NCBI GenBank assembly: GCA_963169455.1
Contig: CAUJDW010000103.1
Coordinates: forward strand, 124,001-188,000
Source of the DNA: Bacteroidota bacterium
GTDB lineage: Bacteria; Bacteroidota; Bacteroidia; Chitinophagales; Saprospiraceae
Reading direction: 5' to 3'
Length of the DNA: 64,000 bases
In this document: in pieces, positions 40,424 to 50,600 of the stretch
Position numbering within the stretch: the first letter of the stretch is position 1
How the letters are laid out: every line of letters starts with the position of its first letter
Made by a program: the position numbers and the translations under genes
The notes under the pieces: generated by a model
What the model saw: the letters and a program-made list of their open reading frames with translations, nothing else
Told to the model about the DNA's origin: nothing
Database searches by the model: none

Positions 40424-43400
40424 ATGCCCGGCGCTCAACCCAGCATCCAGCACTACAACGAAGCCTTCCAGCGCGTGCTCGGGCAGCTCAACCCGCAGCA
40501 GCAGCAGGCCGTAGGCCACCTGGAAGGGCCGGTGCTGGCCATCGCCGGGCCGGGCACGGGCAAAACCCACATCCTCTCCGCCCGCATCGGGCGCATCCTG
40601 ATGGAGACGGACGCACAGGCGCAGAACATCCTCTGCCTGACCTTCACCGAGGCCGGCGTCAATGCCATGCGGCAGCGGCTGCTGGAATTCATCGGGCCGG
40701 AAGCGCACCGCGTCCACATCTACACTTTCCACTCCTTCTGCAACAGCATCATCCAGGACAACCTCGAGCTCTTCGGCAGCCAGGATATGGAGCCCCTCAG
40801 CGAGCTGGAACGCGTGGAGATCATCCGCCAACTGCTGGAAGAACTCGAGCTGCGCCACCCCCTGCGGCGCGGCCGCAACGACGCCTATTTCTACGAAAAA
40901 CACCTGCAAAACATCTTCCAGCTGATGAAAGCCGAAGGCTGGACGGTGGCGCACGTGCACGATGCAATCGATAGCTACCTGGAAAGCCTGCCCGAGCGGC
41001 CGGATTTCATCTATAAGGCCAACCGGGGCAAGATGCGGAAAGGCGATCTGAAGGAAGCGAAAGTGGAAGAAGCCCAGCTAAAAATGGAGCGCCTGCGGGC
41101 CGCCGCCGCCCTTTTTCCCCGCTACCAGGAAGCGATGCGCCGCGCCCGCCGCTACGACTACGACGACATGATCCTCTGGGTGCTGGAGGCTTTCAAACAA
41201 AACGAAGCCCTGTTGCGCAACTACCAGGAGCAATACCTCTACTTCCTCATCGACGAATACCAGGACACCAACGGCGCCCAGAACGAAATCATCCGCCAGC
41301 TGGCCGGCTACTGGGACGAACCCAACATCTTCATCGTGGGCGACGACGACCAGTCCATCTACGAATTCCAGGGCGCCCGCCTGAAAAACCTGACGGATTT
41401 TTACGAACACTATAAAGCCGGCCTGAAGCTGGTAGTGCTGAACGAGAACTACCGCTCCTCCCAGCACATCCTCGACGCAGCGCGGGCGCTCATCGGGCAC
41501 AACCACCTGCGCATCGTGAACAACCTGGCGGAACCGGGCCTCGACAAACTGCTGCTGGCCCGGCATCCTGATTTCGGGAACATCAGCCTGCAGCCGGAAG
41601 TGGTGGCTTACCCCAACCCCCTGCACGAAGAAGCCGGCCTCGTAGCGCAGATACAGGCGCTGCAAGAGCAAGGCTTCCCCCTCGGCGAAGTGGCCGTCAT
41701 TTACGCCAAACACCGGCAGGCCGACGGGCTGAGCGCGCTGCTGGAAAAGAATGGCATCCCCTACTCCACCAAACGCCGGATCAACATCCTGGACCTGCCG
41801 CTGATCCGCAACCTGCGGCAGATGCTGGAGTATTTTGCCGCCGAATTCCACCAGCCGCACAGCGGGGAACACTTGCTGTTCCGGATGCTGCATTTCACCT
41901 TTTTCCACCTCGCCCCCGACGACCTGGCGCGGCTGAGCACTTACATGGCCCGGCAGGAGAACCACAGCCGCCCCCGCTGGCGGGAAGTACTGACGAACGA
42001 CGGCCTCTGGGCGGAACTGAAGCTGGAAGGGGAAGCCGAGCTGCGGCGCTTTGCAGGCTTCCACGACCACCTGCAGCGCCAATACGCCAGCCTGAGCGCC
42101 CCGGCCTTCGTGGAGCGCGTCATCAACCGCAGCGGCCTGCTGAAGTTCGTCCTGGAACACGAGGAAAAAACCTGGCTGCTGCAGGTGCTGGCCACCTTCC
42201 TCGACTTCGTCAAAACCGAAGCCGCCCGCCACCCCCGCCTCACGGTGGGCCGGCTGCTGGACCTTTTTCGCAATATGGACGCCAACAGCCTGGCCCTTGA
42301 GGCCAACAAGATCGTACAGGCAGAGGAAGGGGTACAACTCGTCACCGCCCACAGCGCCAAAGGGCTGGAGTTTCAGAAAGTATTCCTCCTTGGCTGCACT
42401 GACAGCCACTGGGAGCCGCGCAACCACAATAGCTCCTATCAGTTCTCCCTGCCCGACACCCTGACCTATTCCGGCGAAGAGGACGCCCTCGAGGCCCGCC
42501 GCCGCCTGTTCTACGTGGCCATGACCCGCGCCAAGGAGCAACTGCACATTTCCTACAGCGAAGCCGATAAAAACGGCAAACCCCAGCGCCGCGCCATTTT
42601 TGTGGAGGAACTGCTGTCCGGCGCCGGGCTGACCGTACAGCAGAGAGCCCTGCCGCCCTCGGCGCTGCTGGAAGCGGAAACCCTGCGGATGCTGGAAATG
42701 GAGGCCCCCGCCATTCCCGCCCAGGACAAAGCGCTGGCTGACAGCCTGCTGGAAGGCTTCCAACTCAGCGTGTCGGCCATGAACCGCTACCTGCGCTGCC
42801 CGCTCAGTTTTTATTATGAACATGTGCTGCGTGCTCCAGAGGTGGTAAGTGAGGCAGCCTATTACGGCATTGCTATGCACAACGCTCTGCAGCGGCTGTT
42901 CGAGCGCATGCGGGCATCGAGGACTAAGGCCTTCCCCCCGGAAACGGCCTTCATCCGGATGTTTGAACAGGAAATGGAACGCCTGGAAGGTTACTTCGCA
43001 CGGAAAGAATATCACCGCCGCCTGGAAATGGGCCGCCACAACCTGTCGGATTATTACCGGGAATACGCCGGCAAATGGCATAAAGAGGTGATGCTTGAAT
43101 ACAAGCCCCGGCAGGTGGAAATGGACGGCGTGCCCCTCACCGGCAGCATCGACAAACTGGAACTGCTCGATACCGCCACCGCCCGTATCGTCGATTACAA
43201 AACCGGCAGCCACAACGAGGGCAAACTCCGCCGCCCTACCCCTGCGAACCCCAATGGCGGCAGCTACTGGCGGCAACTCGTCTTCTACAAGATCCTCTGC
43301 GAAAGCCACCCCGTCAATACGCGCATCGTCAAAAGCGGGCTGATCTCCTACCTGGAACCCAGCGGCTCCGGAAAGCTGGTGGAAAAGGAAATTGCATACA

Positions 43401-43576
43401 CGCCCGAAGATGTACAACAGGTGAAGGGAATGATCCGCACCGTGTACGAAAAGATACTGGCGCACGATTTTTACACCGGCTGCGGGGAGGCCAACTGTCC
43501 CTGGTGCAGCTTCGTGCGGCATAATGAGCTGGTGGATAGTTTCTCCGAGCCGGAGGTGGAGGAGCTGGACGATTAG
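40424..43576 (+). CDS. UvrD/Rep-family helicase with C-terminal Fe-S PD-(D/E)XK nuclease (AddB/Cas4-like end)
   Basis: This 1050-residue protein has a superfamily 1 DNA helicase from residues 1 to about 740: Q motif QLNPQQQQAV, Walker A IAGPGTGKT (residues 40-48), LIDEYQDTNGAQNEII, VGDDDQSIYEFQGA, VTAHSAKGLEFQKVFLLG and LFYVAMTRAKEQL. The C-terminal region is a PD-(D/E)XK nuclease with Asp910 (GSIDKLEL) and Asp924/Lys926 (IVDYKTG), both present. Four Cys fit a 4Fe-4S cluster: Cys792 (RCPLSFYYEH) and Cys1020, Cys1025 and Cys1028 near the end. It is likely a double-strand-break repair helicase-nuclease. No AddA/AddB partner is adjacent. Confidence 0.9.
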   Translation: MPGAQPSIQHYNEAFQRVLGQLNPQQQQAVGHLEGPVLAIAGPGTGKTHILSARIGRILMETDAQAQNILCLTFTEAGVNAMRQRLLEFIGPEAHRVHIYTFHSFCNSIIQDNLELFGSQDMEPLSELERVEIIRQLLEELELRHPLRRGRNDAYFYEKHLQNIFQLMKAEGWTVAHVHDAIDSYLESLPERPDFIYKANRGKMRKGDLKEAKVEEAQLKMERLRAAAALFPRYQEAMRRARRYDYDDMILWVLEAFKQNEALLRNYQEQYLYFLIDEYQDTNGAQNEIIRQLAGYWDEPNIFIVGDDDQSIYEFQGARLKNLTDFYEHYKAGLKLVVLNENYRSSQHILDAARALIGHNHLRIVNNLAEPGLDKLLLARHPDFGNISLQPEVVAYPNPLHEEAGLVAQIQALQEQGFPLGEVAVIYAKHRQADGLSALLEKNGIPYSTKRRINILDLPLIRNLRQMLEYFAAEFHQPHSGEHLLFRMLHFTFFHLAPDDLARLSTYMARQENHSRPRWREVLTNDGLWAELKLEGEAELRRFAGFHDHLQRQYASLSAPAFVERVINRSGLLKFVLEHEEKTWLLQVLATFLDFVKTEAARHPRLTVGRLLDLFRNMDANSLALEANKIVQAEEGVQLVTAHSAKGLEFQKVFLLGCTDSHWEPRNHNSSYQFSLPDTLTYSGEEDALEARRRLFYVAMTRAKEQLHISYSEADKNGKPQRRAIFVEELLSGAGLTVQQRALPPSALLEAETLRMLEMEAPAIPAQDKALADSLLEGFQLSVSAMNRYLRCPLSFYYEHVLRAPEVVSEAAYYGIAMHNALQRLFERMRASRTKAFPPETAFIRMFEQEMERLEGYFARKEYHRRLEMGRHNLSDYYREYAGKWHKEVMLEYKPRQVEMDGVPLTGSIDKLELLDTATARIVDYKTGSHNEGKLRRPTPANPNGGSYWRQLVFYKILCESHPVNTRIVKSGLISYLEPSGSGKLVEKEIAYTPEDVQQVKGMIRTVYEKILAHDFYTGCGEANCPWCSFVRHNELVDSFSEPEVEELDD

Positions 43577-43636
43577 GGGTTTGGCCCCCTCGCCATTCTC
43601 CCCCAATCTCTTTATCTTGCCATTGTATGGCGCGCG

Positions 43637-44290
43637 GTGCTGCCCATCACCGATTACATCGGGCAGTTGGGCGGCGGGGTGTACAACAACATCAACGTCA
43701 CCTACGAACCCTGGGTAAAACAGGGCTCCAATGCCCACCGCGGCTGGGCAGCGGCCAGCACGCTCAATGCATTGGCGGAATTCCGGAGGCAGGCGCAGGC
43801 GGATGGTATGGCGGCCCCACCCAACCTGGATATCTACCTTGTGAGTAATGATATTAGTGGCTTCGCGTTAATGAAGCGCTACTTGGGAAAGTTAAGAGTA
43901 CAGGCAGCCTTTAATGTTGCCTTGTTGCAATCCAATTTTTTCAAATGGCTTTTGTTACACACTTATACTTATGGAAACAACAGTTTCGATTTTGTGTATC
44001 CTCTGATCCCGGATATGATGCTTGGTGTGAATTTTCATGAATCGGATATGTTAAGGAGGCTGGAATACCATGAATTAACGCATGCCTCTCATTTTACAAA
44101 TGTAGGCCCGGACTATTGGATGCTGCTGGCCATTGCGGAGATCGGCGCCGACAACAACATCGGCCTGTTGTCTGACAGCCCCGACCCGCACTATAATGCC
44201 TGGATTCTATCAGATCCGGATGATCTGTTTTATAAGTTCGGGGGTATTGCTTTTATGTGGTGGAGTAGGGGCAGGGCCGATCATTGTTAA
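43637..44290 (+). CDS. HExxH-containing protein, probably 5'-truncated, mosaic base composition
   Basis: This 217-residue product is not recognised. It has a possible zinc-protease motif YHELTHASHF (His145, Glu146, His149). The only start is GTG 43637; there is no signal peptide although the aromatic, Gly/Asn-rich sequence (GGGVYNNINVTYEPWV) looks secreted. The in-frame region upstream runs straight from the helicase TAG, and an ATG at 43627 is in a different frame, so a 5' truncation or frameshift is likely. Bases about 43850-44110 are clearly more AT-rich, with AT-ending codons, than the flanking parts of the same gene, as if a segment came from a different homologue. The C-terminus MWWSRGRADHC may also be abnormal. 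Confidence 0.55.
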   Translation: MLPITDYIGQLGGGVYNNINVTYEPWVKQGSNAHRGWAAASTLNALAEFRRQAQADGMAAPPNLDIYLVSNDISGFALMKRYLGKLRVQAAFNVALLQSNFFKWLLLHTYTYGNNSFDFVYPLIPDMMLGVNFHESDMLRRLEYHELTHASHFTNVGPDYWMLLAIAEIGADNNIGLLSDSPDPHYNAWILSDPDDLFYKFGGIAFMWWSRGRADHC

Positions 44291-44296
44291 GGAGTG

Positions 44297-44345
44297 CTGG
44301 TTCCCGGGTTTCCGGTTTCTGAGTTGCCAGAACCCCGGGAACCAG
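44297..44345. terminator. Hairpin between the HExxH gene and the hydrolase gene
   Basis: CTGGTTCCCGGG (44297-44308) is complementary to CCCGGGAACCAG (44334-44345), with an extra base in the extended stem. A shorter pair, GGTTTCT/AGAAACC, overlaps it. There is no T-run; being between convergent genes it may mark the 3' ends of both. Confidence 0.5.
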
Positions 44346-44350
44346 AAACC

Positions 44351-45199
44351 CTACAGCTTCTCCTTCAGAAACGCCAGCGCATCCTGGTTCGCCTGTTGCG
44401 CCGCTTCGCTGTTGAAGTTCGGGTTGCTCGGGTTGGCGAAAGCGTGGTTGGCGTCAAACATTTCAATCCCGATACTTTTGCCGCTGGCTTTGGCCAGGTT
44501 CTCAAACTCCTGGGCCACCTCCGGGGTGATCCAGCCGTCCTGTTTGGCGAAGATGCCGAGGATGGGCGCTTTGAGCGGCGCCAGTTCCTTGGCCGTTTTC
44601 ACCGGCATGCCGTAGTACATCACGCAGGCTACGCCCTGCTCGCCCGCCATAATGGAGCTGTTGAGCGACCAGCCGCCGCCGAAGCACCAGCCGATGGTGG
44701 CGATGCGGGCGTCCTTGCCGGCTTTGTTCAGAGCGCCCTGAATGATGGCGCGGGCGCGTTCTTCCTTGACGCTCTGCATGAGTTTCCCCGCTTCATCGGG
44801 GTTGGAGGTTGATTTTCCATCGTACATGTCTAAGGCCAGGACAGCTACATTGTCCAGCCCGTCGAACAGGCGCTCGGCTTCGGCTTTGATATGATCATTC
44901 AGGCCCCACCACTCGTGGATGACGAGGAGGTAGTCTTTGGTTTCGCCGGCCGGCATCAAGGCGTAGGCGCTGCCCTGCTGCCCGTCGGGCGTAGGGAACT
45001 GTATCATTTCGCCTTTGCCTTCAAATTTCAGTTCGGCAGGCGATTCGTGGGCATCCTTGAATTTTTCGTCATCGGCAAACTGAGCCATGCCTGTAGAGTC
45101 GGCGCTGCCCGTGGTATCGCCGCCTTTCTTTTCAAAATTGACGCAGGAAGTAAAAAGCAGCCCAAGGGCCATTGCGGGAAGGATAAGGGATCTGAGCAT
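44351..45199 (-). CDS. Dienelactone hydrolase-family lipoprotein
   Basis: This 282-residue protein starts at ATG 45199, giving MLRSLILPAMALGLLFTSC, a lipoprotein signal with lipobox LFTSC (Cys19). An acidic/Ser-rich linker of about 25 residues follows, then a DLH-type alpha/beta hydrolase: IHEWWGLNDHIKAEAERL, the nucleophile motif IGWCFGGGWS with Cys, and a C-terminal DANHAFAN with His. The Asp of the triad is probably in KQDGWITPE. It hydrolyses an ester or lactone at the envelope, and the substrate is unknown. A hairpin of GCCAAAC/GTTTGGC (45225-45242) lies in the leader. Confidence 0.88.
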   Translation of the reverse strand: MLRSLILPAMALGLLFTSCVNFEKKGGDTTGSADSTGMAQFADDEKFKDAHESPAELKFEGKGEMIQFPTPDGQQGSAYALMPAGETKDYLLVIHEWWGLNDHIKAEAERLFDGLDNVAVLALDMYDGKSTSNPDEAGKLMQSVKEERARAIIQGALNKAGKDARIATIGWCFGGGWSLNSSIMAGEQGVACVMYYGMPVKTAKELAPLKAPILGIFAKQDGWITPEVAQEFENLAKASGKSIGIEMFDANHAFANPSNPNFNSEAAQQANQDALAFLKEKL

Positions 45200-45224
45200 A
45201 GTGGTAAATTTTAGGTTATATTCC

Positions 45225-45242
45225 GCCAAACGTCGGTTTGGC
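45225..45242 (-). promoter_or_regulatory. Inverted repeat in the leader of the hydrolase gene
   Basis: GCCAAAC (45225-45231) and GTTTGGC (45236-45242) are perfectly complementary with a 4-base centre, 26 bases before the ATG at 45199. It could be an operator or a small mRNA hairpin. Confidence 0.35.
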
Positions 45243-45315
45243 TTTCCGCTATTTTAAATAACGAACAGCCCCCTTTGTTCAGCAAACTCTCTGGATAATG
45301 TATCGGGAATTGATT

Positions 45316-45323
45316 TACCTTTG
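45316..45323 (+). promoter_or_regulatory. -7 box TACCTTTG upstream of the 2-oxoacid dehydrogenase gene
   Basis: TACCTTTG is an exact TAnnTTTG match, 31 bases before the ATG at 45354. A TTTG at 45274-45277 is 38 bases upstream, too far for a standard -33. Confidence 0.5.
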
Positions 45324-45353
45324 CTCCAGTTTCCAAACCAACAAGATAAAGCC

Positions 45354-47357
45354 ATGATTGAGAAAGCGGCCCAACCTGCCATTGGTTTCCAGCGTGGAAA
45401 CCTGCCGGATGAAACCCTGACCGAACTCTACCGCCAGTTGTTGTTGCCCCGGATGATCGAGGAAAAGATGCTGCTGTTGCTGCGCCAGGGCAAGATCAGC
45501 AAGTGGTTTTCGGGCATTGGCCAGGAGGCTGTTTCCGTGGGTGCGGCCATGGCGTTGTTGCCCGACGAGCTGATCTTCACCCTGCACCGCAACCTCGGCG
45601 TCTTCACGGTGCGGGAGATGCCGCTCGGGCGCCTCTTCGCGCAATGGCAGGGAACGGCCCTGGGTTACACCAAAGGCCGCGACCGCTCCTTCCACTTCGG
45701 CGCCATGGAGCACCACATCGTGGGCATGATCTCCCACCTTGGGCCTCAGTTGTCGCTGGCCGCCGGCGTGGCCCTTGCGCACAAGCTGGCCGGCGAAGGG
45801 CGGGTGTCGCTGGCCTTCACCGGCGACGGAGGCACCAGCGAAGGCGAATTTCACGAAGCGCTCAACACCGCCGCCGTCTGGCAGTTGCCCGTCATTTTTG
45901 TCATCGAAAACAACGGCTACGGGCTGTCCACGCCGGTCAACGAACAGTTTCGCTGCGCGCAGCTCGCCGACCGCGCCCCCGGTTACGGCATGCGCTCGGT
46001 TATCATCGACGGCAACAACGTGCTGGAAGTCTATCAAACCATAGGCCGGCTGGCGGCGGAACTGCGCGAAAAACCGGAGCCTGTACTGGTCGAATGCATG
46101 ACCTTCCGCATGCGCGGGCACGAGGAAGCCTCCGGCACCAAGTACGTACCCCAGGAACTGATGGACCACTGGGCCGCCAAAGACCCGCTGAGCAATTTCG
46201 AAAAGTATCTGCTCCAGGAAGGGGTTCTGACGGAAGAGCGCATAACAGACATCCGCAAGGAATTCAAAAAGCAGATCAACAAAGGCCTGGACATCGCCTT
46301 TGCGGAAGGCCCCATCCAGTCGGGCCCCGAACAGGAACTGGCCGACGTTTACGCTCCTTACCGGCAGGAGGTGGTGGAACCTGCCAGCGGCCGGGCGAGC
46401 GAGCTGCGCTTTATCGACGCCATTTCCCAGGGCATGCGCCAGGCGATGGAAAAACACGACAAGCTGGTGCTGATGGGGCAGGACATCGCCGAGTACGGCG
46501 GGGTGTTCAAGATCACGGAAGGGCTCGTGGGCCGCTTCGGCAGGGAGCGCGTGCGCAATACGCCCCTCTGCGAGAGCGCCATTATCGGCATAGGGCTGGG
46601 CCTGAGCCTGAAGGGCTACAAGGCTATGGTGGAAATGCAGTTCGCCGACTTCGTGAGCTGCGGCTTCAACCAGATCGTCAACAACCTGGCCAAGCTGCAC
46701 TACCGCTGGGGCCAGCATGCCGACCTCGTCATCCGCATGCCGGCAGGCGCCGGGGTAGGAGCGGGGCCTTTCCACTCCCAGAGCAACGAGGCCTGGTTCT
46801 TCCATACCCCGGGGCTTAAAGTGGTGTACCCCTCCACCCCCTACGACGCCAAAGGGCTGCTGCTGGCCAGTTTCGAAGACCCCAACCCTGTCATCTACTT
46901 CGAACACAAGGCCCTCTACCGCCGACTCACCGAAGCCGTGCCCGAAGACTACTACACCGTGGAGATCGGCAAAGCCCGCCTGGCCCAGTCCGGTGACGAA
47001 CTCTCCATCATCACCTATGGCATGGGCGTGCACTGGGCCGCCGAAACCTGCCGGGAACTGGGCCTCAGCGCCGACATCCTTGACCTGCGCACCTTGCTGC
47101 CGCTGGATTACGAGGCCATAGCACAAACCGTAAAAAAGACCAGCCGGGCGCTCATCCTGCACGAAGACACCCTCACCGGCGGCATCGGAGGGGAAATAGC
47201 AGCCTATATTTCCGAACACCTCTTCGAATACCTGGACGCCCCGGTGCTGCGCGCCGCCGGGCTCGACACGCCCGTCCCCTTCTCCACGGCCCTGGAAGAA
47301 CAGTTTCTGCCCAAGGCGCGCCTGAAACAGCAACTGGAGCGGCTGATGGCGTATTAG
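45354..47357 (+). CDS. Branched-chain 2-oxoacid dehydrogenase E1, alpha and beta fused
   Basis: This 667-residue thiamine-diphosphate enzyme decarboxylates branched-chain 2-oxoacids (from Val, Leu and Ile) and passes the acyl group to lipoyl-E2. The N-terminal alpha half (residues 1 to about 340) shows GIGQEAVSVGAAMALLPDEL, the TPP motif GDGGTSEGEFHEALNTAA (Gly157-Asp158-Gly159) and VIENNGYGLSTP. The beta half begins about residue 349 (RFIDAISQGMRQAMEKHD) and has LMGQDIAEYGGVFKIT, MQFADFVSCGFNQIVNNLAK and HSQSNEAWFFHTPGLKVVYP. The fused arrangement is typical of Bacteroidota. E2 and E3 genes are not adjacent. A pyruvate- or other 2-oxoacid-specific E1 cannot be fully excluded. Confidence 0.92.
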   Translation: MIEKAAQPAIGFQRGNLPDETLTELYRQLLLPRMIEEKMLLLLRQGKISKWFSGIGQEAVSVGAAMALLPDELIFTLHRNLGVFTVREMPLGRLFAQWQGTALGYTKGRDRSFHFGAMEHHIVGMISHLGPQLSLAAGVALAHKLAGEGRVSLAFTGDGGTSEGEFHEALNTAAVWQLPVIFVIENNGYGLSTPVNEQFRCAQLADRAPGYGMRSVIIDGNNVLEVYQTIGRLAAELREKPEPVLVECMTFRMRGHEEASGTKYVPQELMDHWAAKDPLSNFEKYLLQEGVLTEERITDIRKEFKKQINKGLDIAFAEGPIQSGPEQELADVYAPYRQEVVEPASGRASELRFIDAISQGMRQAMEKHDKLVLMGQDIAEYGGVFKITEGLVGRFGRERVRNTPLCESAIIGIGLGLSLKGYKAMVEMQFADFVSCGFNQIVNNLAKLHYRWGQHADLVIRMPAGAGVGAGPFHSQSNEAWFFHTPGLKVVYPSTPYDAKGLLLASFEDPNPVIYFEHKALYRRLTEAVPEDYYTVEIGKARLAQSGDELSIITYGMGVHWAAETCRELGLSADILDLRTLLPLDYEAIAQTVKKTSRALILHEDTLTGGIGGEIAAYISEHLFEYLDAPVLRAAGLDTPVPFSTALEEQFLPKARLKQQLERLMAY

Positions 47358-47378
47358 GAAAATCGGAAATCGGAAATG
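47357..47378 (+). repeat. Heptad repeat GGAAATC after the E1 gene stop
   Basis: GGAAAATC (47357-47364), GGAAATC (47365-47371) and GGAAATG (47372-47378) follow the TAG directly. The same heptad family appears at 63446-63536. Its placement right at a 3' end in both cases suggests a recurring intergenic element. Confidence 0.55.
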
Positions 47379-47517
47379 GGGTTGTTCAAAATAGACGCTT
47401 TTTTTTACCGGCAAAATTTTACTTCTCCTCCCTTCGTTCCTAACCTTCGACGGAACGAACGTCAGGCGCTGGCCAATTAAAGCCGGGTATAATTTATTAT
47501 TGTAGCGATCTAACCTC

Positions 47518-47525
47518 TATTTTTG
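47518..47525 (+). promoter_or_regulatory. -7 box TATTTTTG upstream of the SprB-like gene
   Basis: TATTTTTG is an exact TAnnTTTG match, 84 bases before the ATG at 47610. TTG is at 47500-47502 (15 bases upstream), shorter than the usual spacing, and TTT at 47493-47495 is 22 bases upstream. Confidence 0.45.
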
Positions 47526-47609
47526 CCATTCCTATCGAGGCGGCGAAGCCCCTTGGGAGGTATCCGGGAGATTTTTATCCCATAAACTGACTATACAACT
47601 TAATCCGGA

Positions 47610-50600
47610 ATGATGATAAGATACTTAATTCTCTCCGCCCTTCTGCTGCTGTCCTCTGCCATTCAGCTGAAGGCTCAGATGCCCAGGAACATAAAAATCC
47701 AAGGCGGCCCCGGCCAGCCGGCCGTGCTGCGGGCGCCCTGCCCGGACAACAACGCCGGAACAATAACCTTCGACTTCGCCAACTTCGTGGGCCAGAGCAA
47801 CGACATCAGCCCCGATACGATCTACCTCTGCTTTGGCGACACCCTGCCGATTGTGCACAACGGCGACTTCATCCTGAACGGCGACCCCAATCCGGCCACC
47901 CAGGCGGGCGTCGGTTACGCCTTCTACGACTGCCGCCCCACCATCGACGGGCCCGACATCGCGACGGTTGTTTCCGACCCATGCGTCAACCAGACATCTC
48001 CGCTCGTATTCGGCGGCTTTTCCCTGCCTCAGGGGCCCGACGGCATCTGGCTGGCCAATGAGAACATAAACGGCAACCTCAACCTGGTAAATAGCGGTTT
48101 CCATCAGGAAGCCTTCAATATGGGCGTTTCGGCGCCTATCCAGTTGTGGTTCGCCCCCATCACCATCGACAATTTTTTCGTTCAGGGATATGAAAACGGC
48201 GGCCCCTGTGTGAGTGTGAGCACCGGCGAAGCCTTTTCGGTCGTTTATCTCGAGCCCGTTCAGGTAACTGCAACCGACCCTGCTGCCGGCGCGGGCTTGC
48301 AGGGCACTTTTACCGTGGAGGGAGGCCTTCCGGAGTTTGCCCCCGCCACTACTTATTCCAATATCACGCTGACGCAATTGTCCGGCGAACCAATTACCGG
48401 AACGGTGCAAACGGCCAACCCCGGTCATGGCGATGTGGTGCAGTACACGGTTCCCCGCCCCGGTTTCTATGAGCTTGTCGTGGAAGACGGAAAGAGCTGC
48501 GCCGCCCTGGACACCCTGACCATGCCTGTCCTTTTCAGCAGTTCCACGGTAAACGGCGCTCCCGGCGATACGGTCTGCGTGGAGATCACCGTCGATAATT
48601 TGGTGGACGTGACCAACATACAATTTACCCTGGAATGGGACCCGGCTATTCTGGATTTCATCGATGTGCAGAACCTCAGCACGGGCCTTCCGGCTCTGGA
48701 TGACGGCTCTTTCAATACCGCCCAGACGGGCAGCGGGCTGCTGCCTTTTGCCTGGCTCGATTTTCTGGGCTCCAGCAACACCCTGCCCGACGGCTCGGTG
48801 CTTTTCGAAGTGTGTTTTGAAGTAATCGGCGGCCTGGGGCAGTCCAGCCCGGTCGATTTTACGAACGACCCCACCATCATCCAGGTCGGAAATGCCCTGA
48901 ACGACCCCTCCAACTATCCCTTTGAACTCAACCCCGGGCAGGTGAATGTGACCAATGCCATCCTGCTGAGCGAGGCCGTTGCGGACAGCGTCAGCTGCGC
49001 CGGGCTCGATGATGGCTCCATTACGCTGACGGTCTCCGGCGGCCTGGCGCCTTATACCTTTACCTGGAACACCTTCCCGCCGACGGGCCCCGAGAACGGC
49101 CCCTTCACCATCGCAGCTTCCGGCGGTTCGAACACCATCAACAACCTCGGCGCCGGCAATTACCGGCTGCTCATCGCCGATTCCGAAGTGCCCGCCAACC
49201 GGGACACCATAATAATCGAAGTATTTGAAGGCATAGAACTAGGGGTCAACATTTTCGGCCAGAGCCCCACCTGCAATGGCGCCAGCGACGGCTCGGTAAC
49301 AGCCCAGGTTACAGTGGGCGGCGTGATACAACCCAACCCCGAGCCGCTCTTTACCTTTAGCTGGAGTACGACGCCGCTGGACGTTTCGGTGCTCCAGAAC
49401 GTCCCGTCGGGGACATACGCCGTGACTGTGACAGACGCCAACGGTTGTTTCGCCACGGCCAGCGGCACCTTGTCGCAACCCGCGCCGCTGCAGCTACTGG
49501 CGGCCAACACCTTTATCACCAACGCCACCTGCACCGGCTCGGAGGATGGCTCCATCACGGTGGGCGCCACGGGCGGCTCCTCCAATGCCGGCAATTATAC
49601 CTACGCCTGGAGCGGCGGGCTGGGAACCATCGTCGCAGCTACTTCTACGGTAGCCAACCTCAATCCCGGCATGTATTCCGTGACGGTAACGGACAACAAC
49701 GGCTGTACGCTGACGCGCAGCTTCACCGTGGCGGCGGTAAAAACCCTCTCCATCAATGCCCTGGTAACGGATATCACCTGCTTCGGCGCCAATGACGGGC
49801 AGATCGCCGCCAGCGGTTCGGCATCGGGCGCGCCGCCTTTCGGAGCCTTTACCTATAGTTGGAGCAATGCCCAGAGCACCAGCACCATCACCAACCTCGG
49901 CCCGGGCGCCTACATCCTGACCCTGACCGATTCCGACCCCGCCGGTTGCCAGGCCGTCGATACCTTCCAGGTTGCCGAACCCGCGCAATTGGTGGTGCAG
50001 AGCCTCGAAATCATCAACGAAACCTGTCAGAGCGGCGGCGGAGATGGCAGCATTACCATCGGCGTCAGCGGCGGCACATACCCGTATTCCTACGACTGGT
50101 CGAACGGACAGGCGGATTCCATCGCCATCAACCTCGTGGAGGGTTCCTATACGGTTGATGTGGAAGACGCCAACGGCTGCACCGCCCAGGCCGCCTTCCC
50201 CATCACGGCTCCTACGCCGCCCTCCATTGACCAGCTCGACAATGATACGCTGAACTGCGCGGGCGACGCCAACGGCTCCCTTACGGTAGTGGCCAGCCCG
50301 GGTGGCGCAGCCATCAGTTCCTACAACTGGAGCAACAGCGCTTCCGGCCCCACGATCAGCAACCTGGCGCCGGGCATCTATGTCGTGACTGTCACGGCAG
50401 TGGACGGGTGTTTCAGCGTGGACACCGCCGCCGTGATCGCCCCGGCGCCCCTGGCGCTCGACAGCATCGTCAGCGTTTCGCCCAACTGCCCCGGAGATGA
50501 CAACGGCCAACTGATCGTTTTCGTCAGCGGCGGCACAGCCCCGTACACCTACAACTGGCCCGGCCAAGCGCCGAGCATGAATAACCTGCTTCCCGGGCTG

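Noticed and set aside
40424-43576. Anti-phage defence reading of the helicase-nuclease pair (40424 and 60234)
   Set aside because: No accompanying defence proteins or island signs; the motifs fit DNA repair helicases better.
43627-43848. Frame starting ATG 43627 as the real start of the HExxH gene
   Set aside because: It is in a different frame from the HExxH motif and gives an Arg/His/Gly-rich product; a frameshift cannot be proven.
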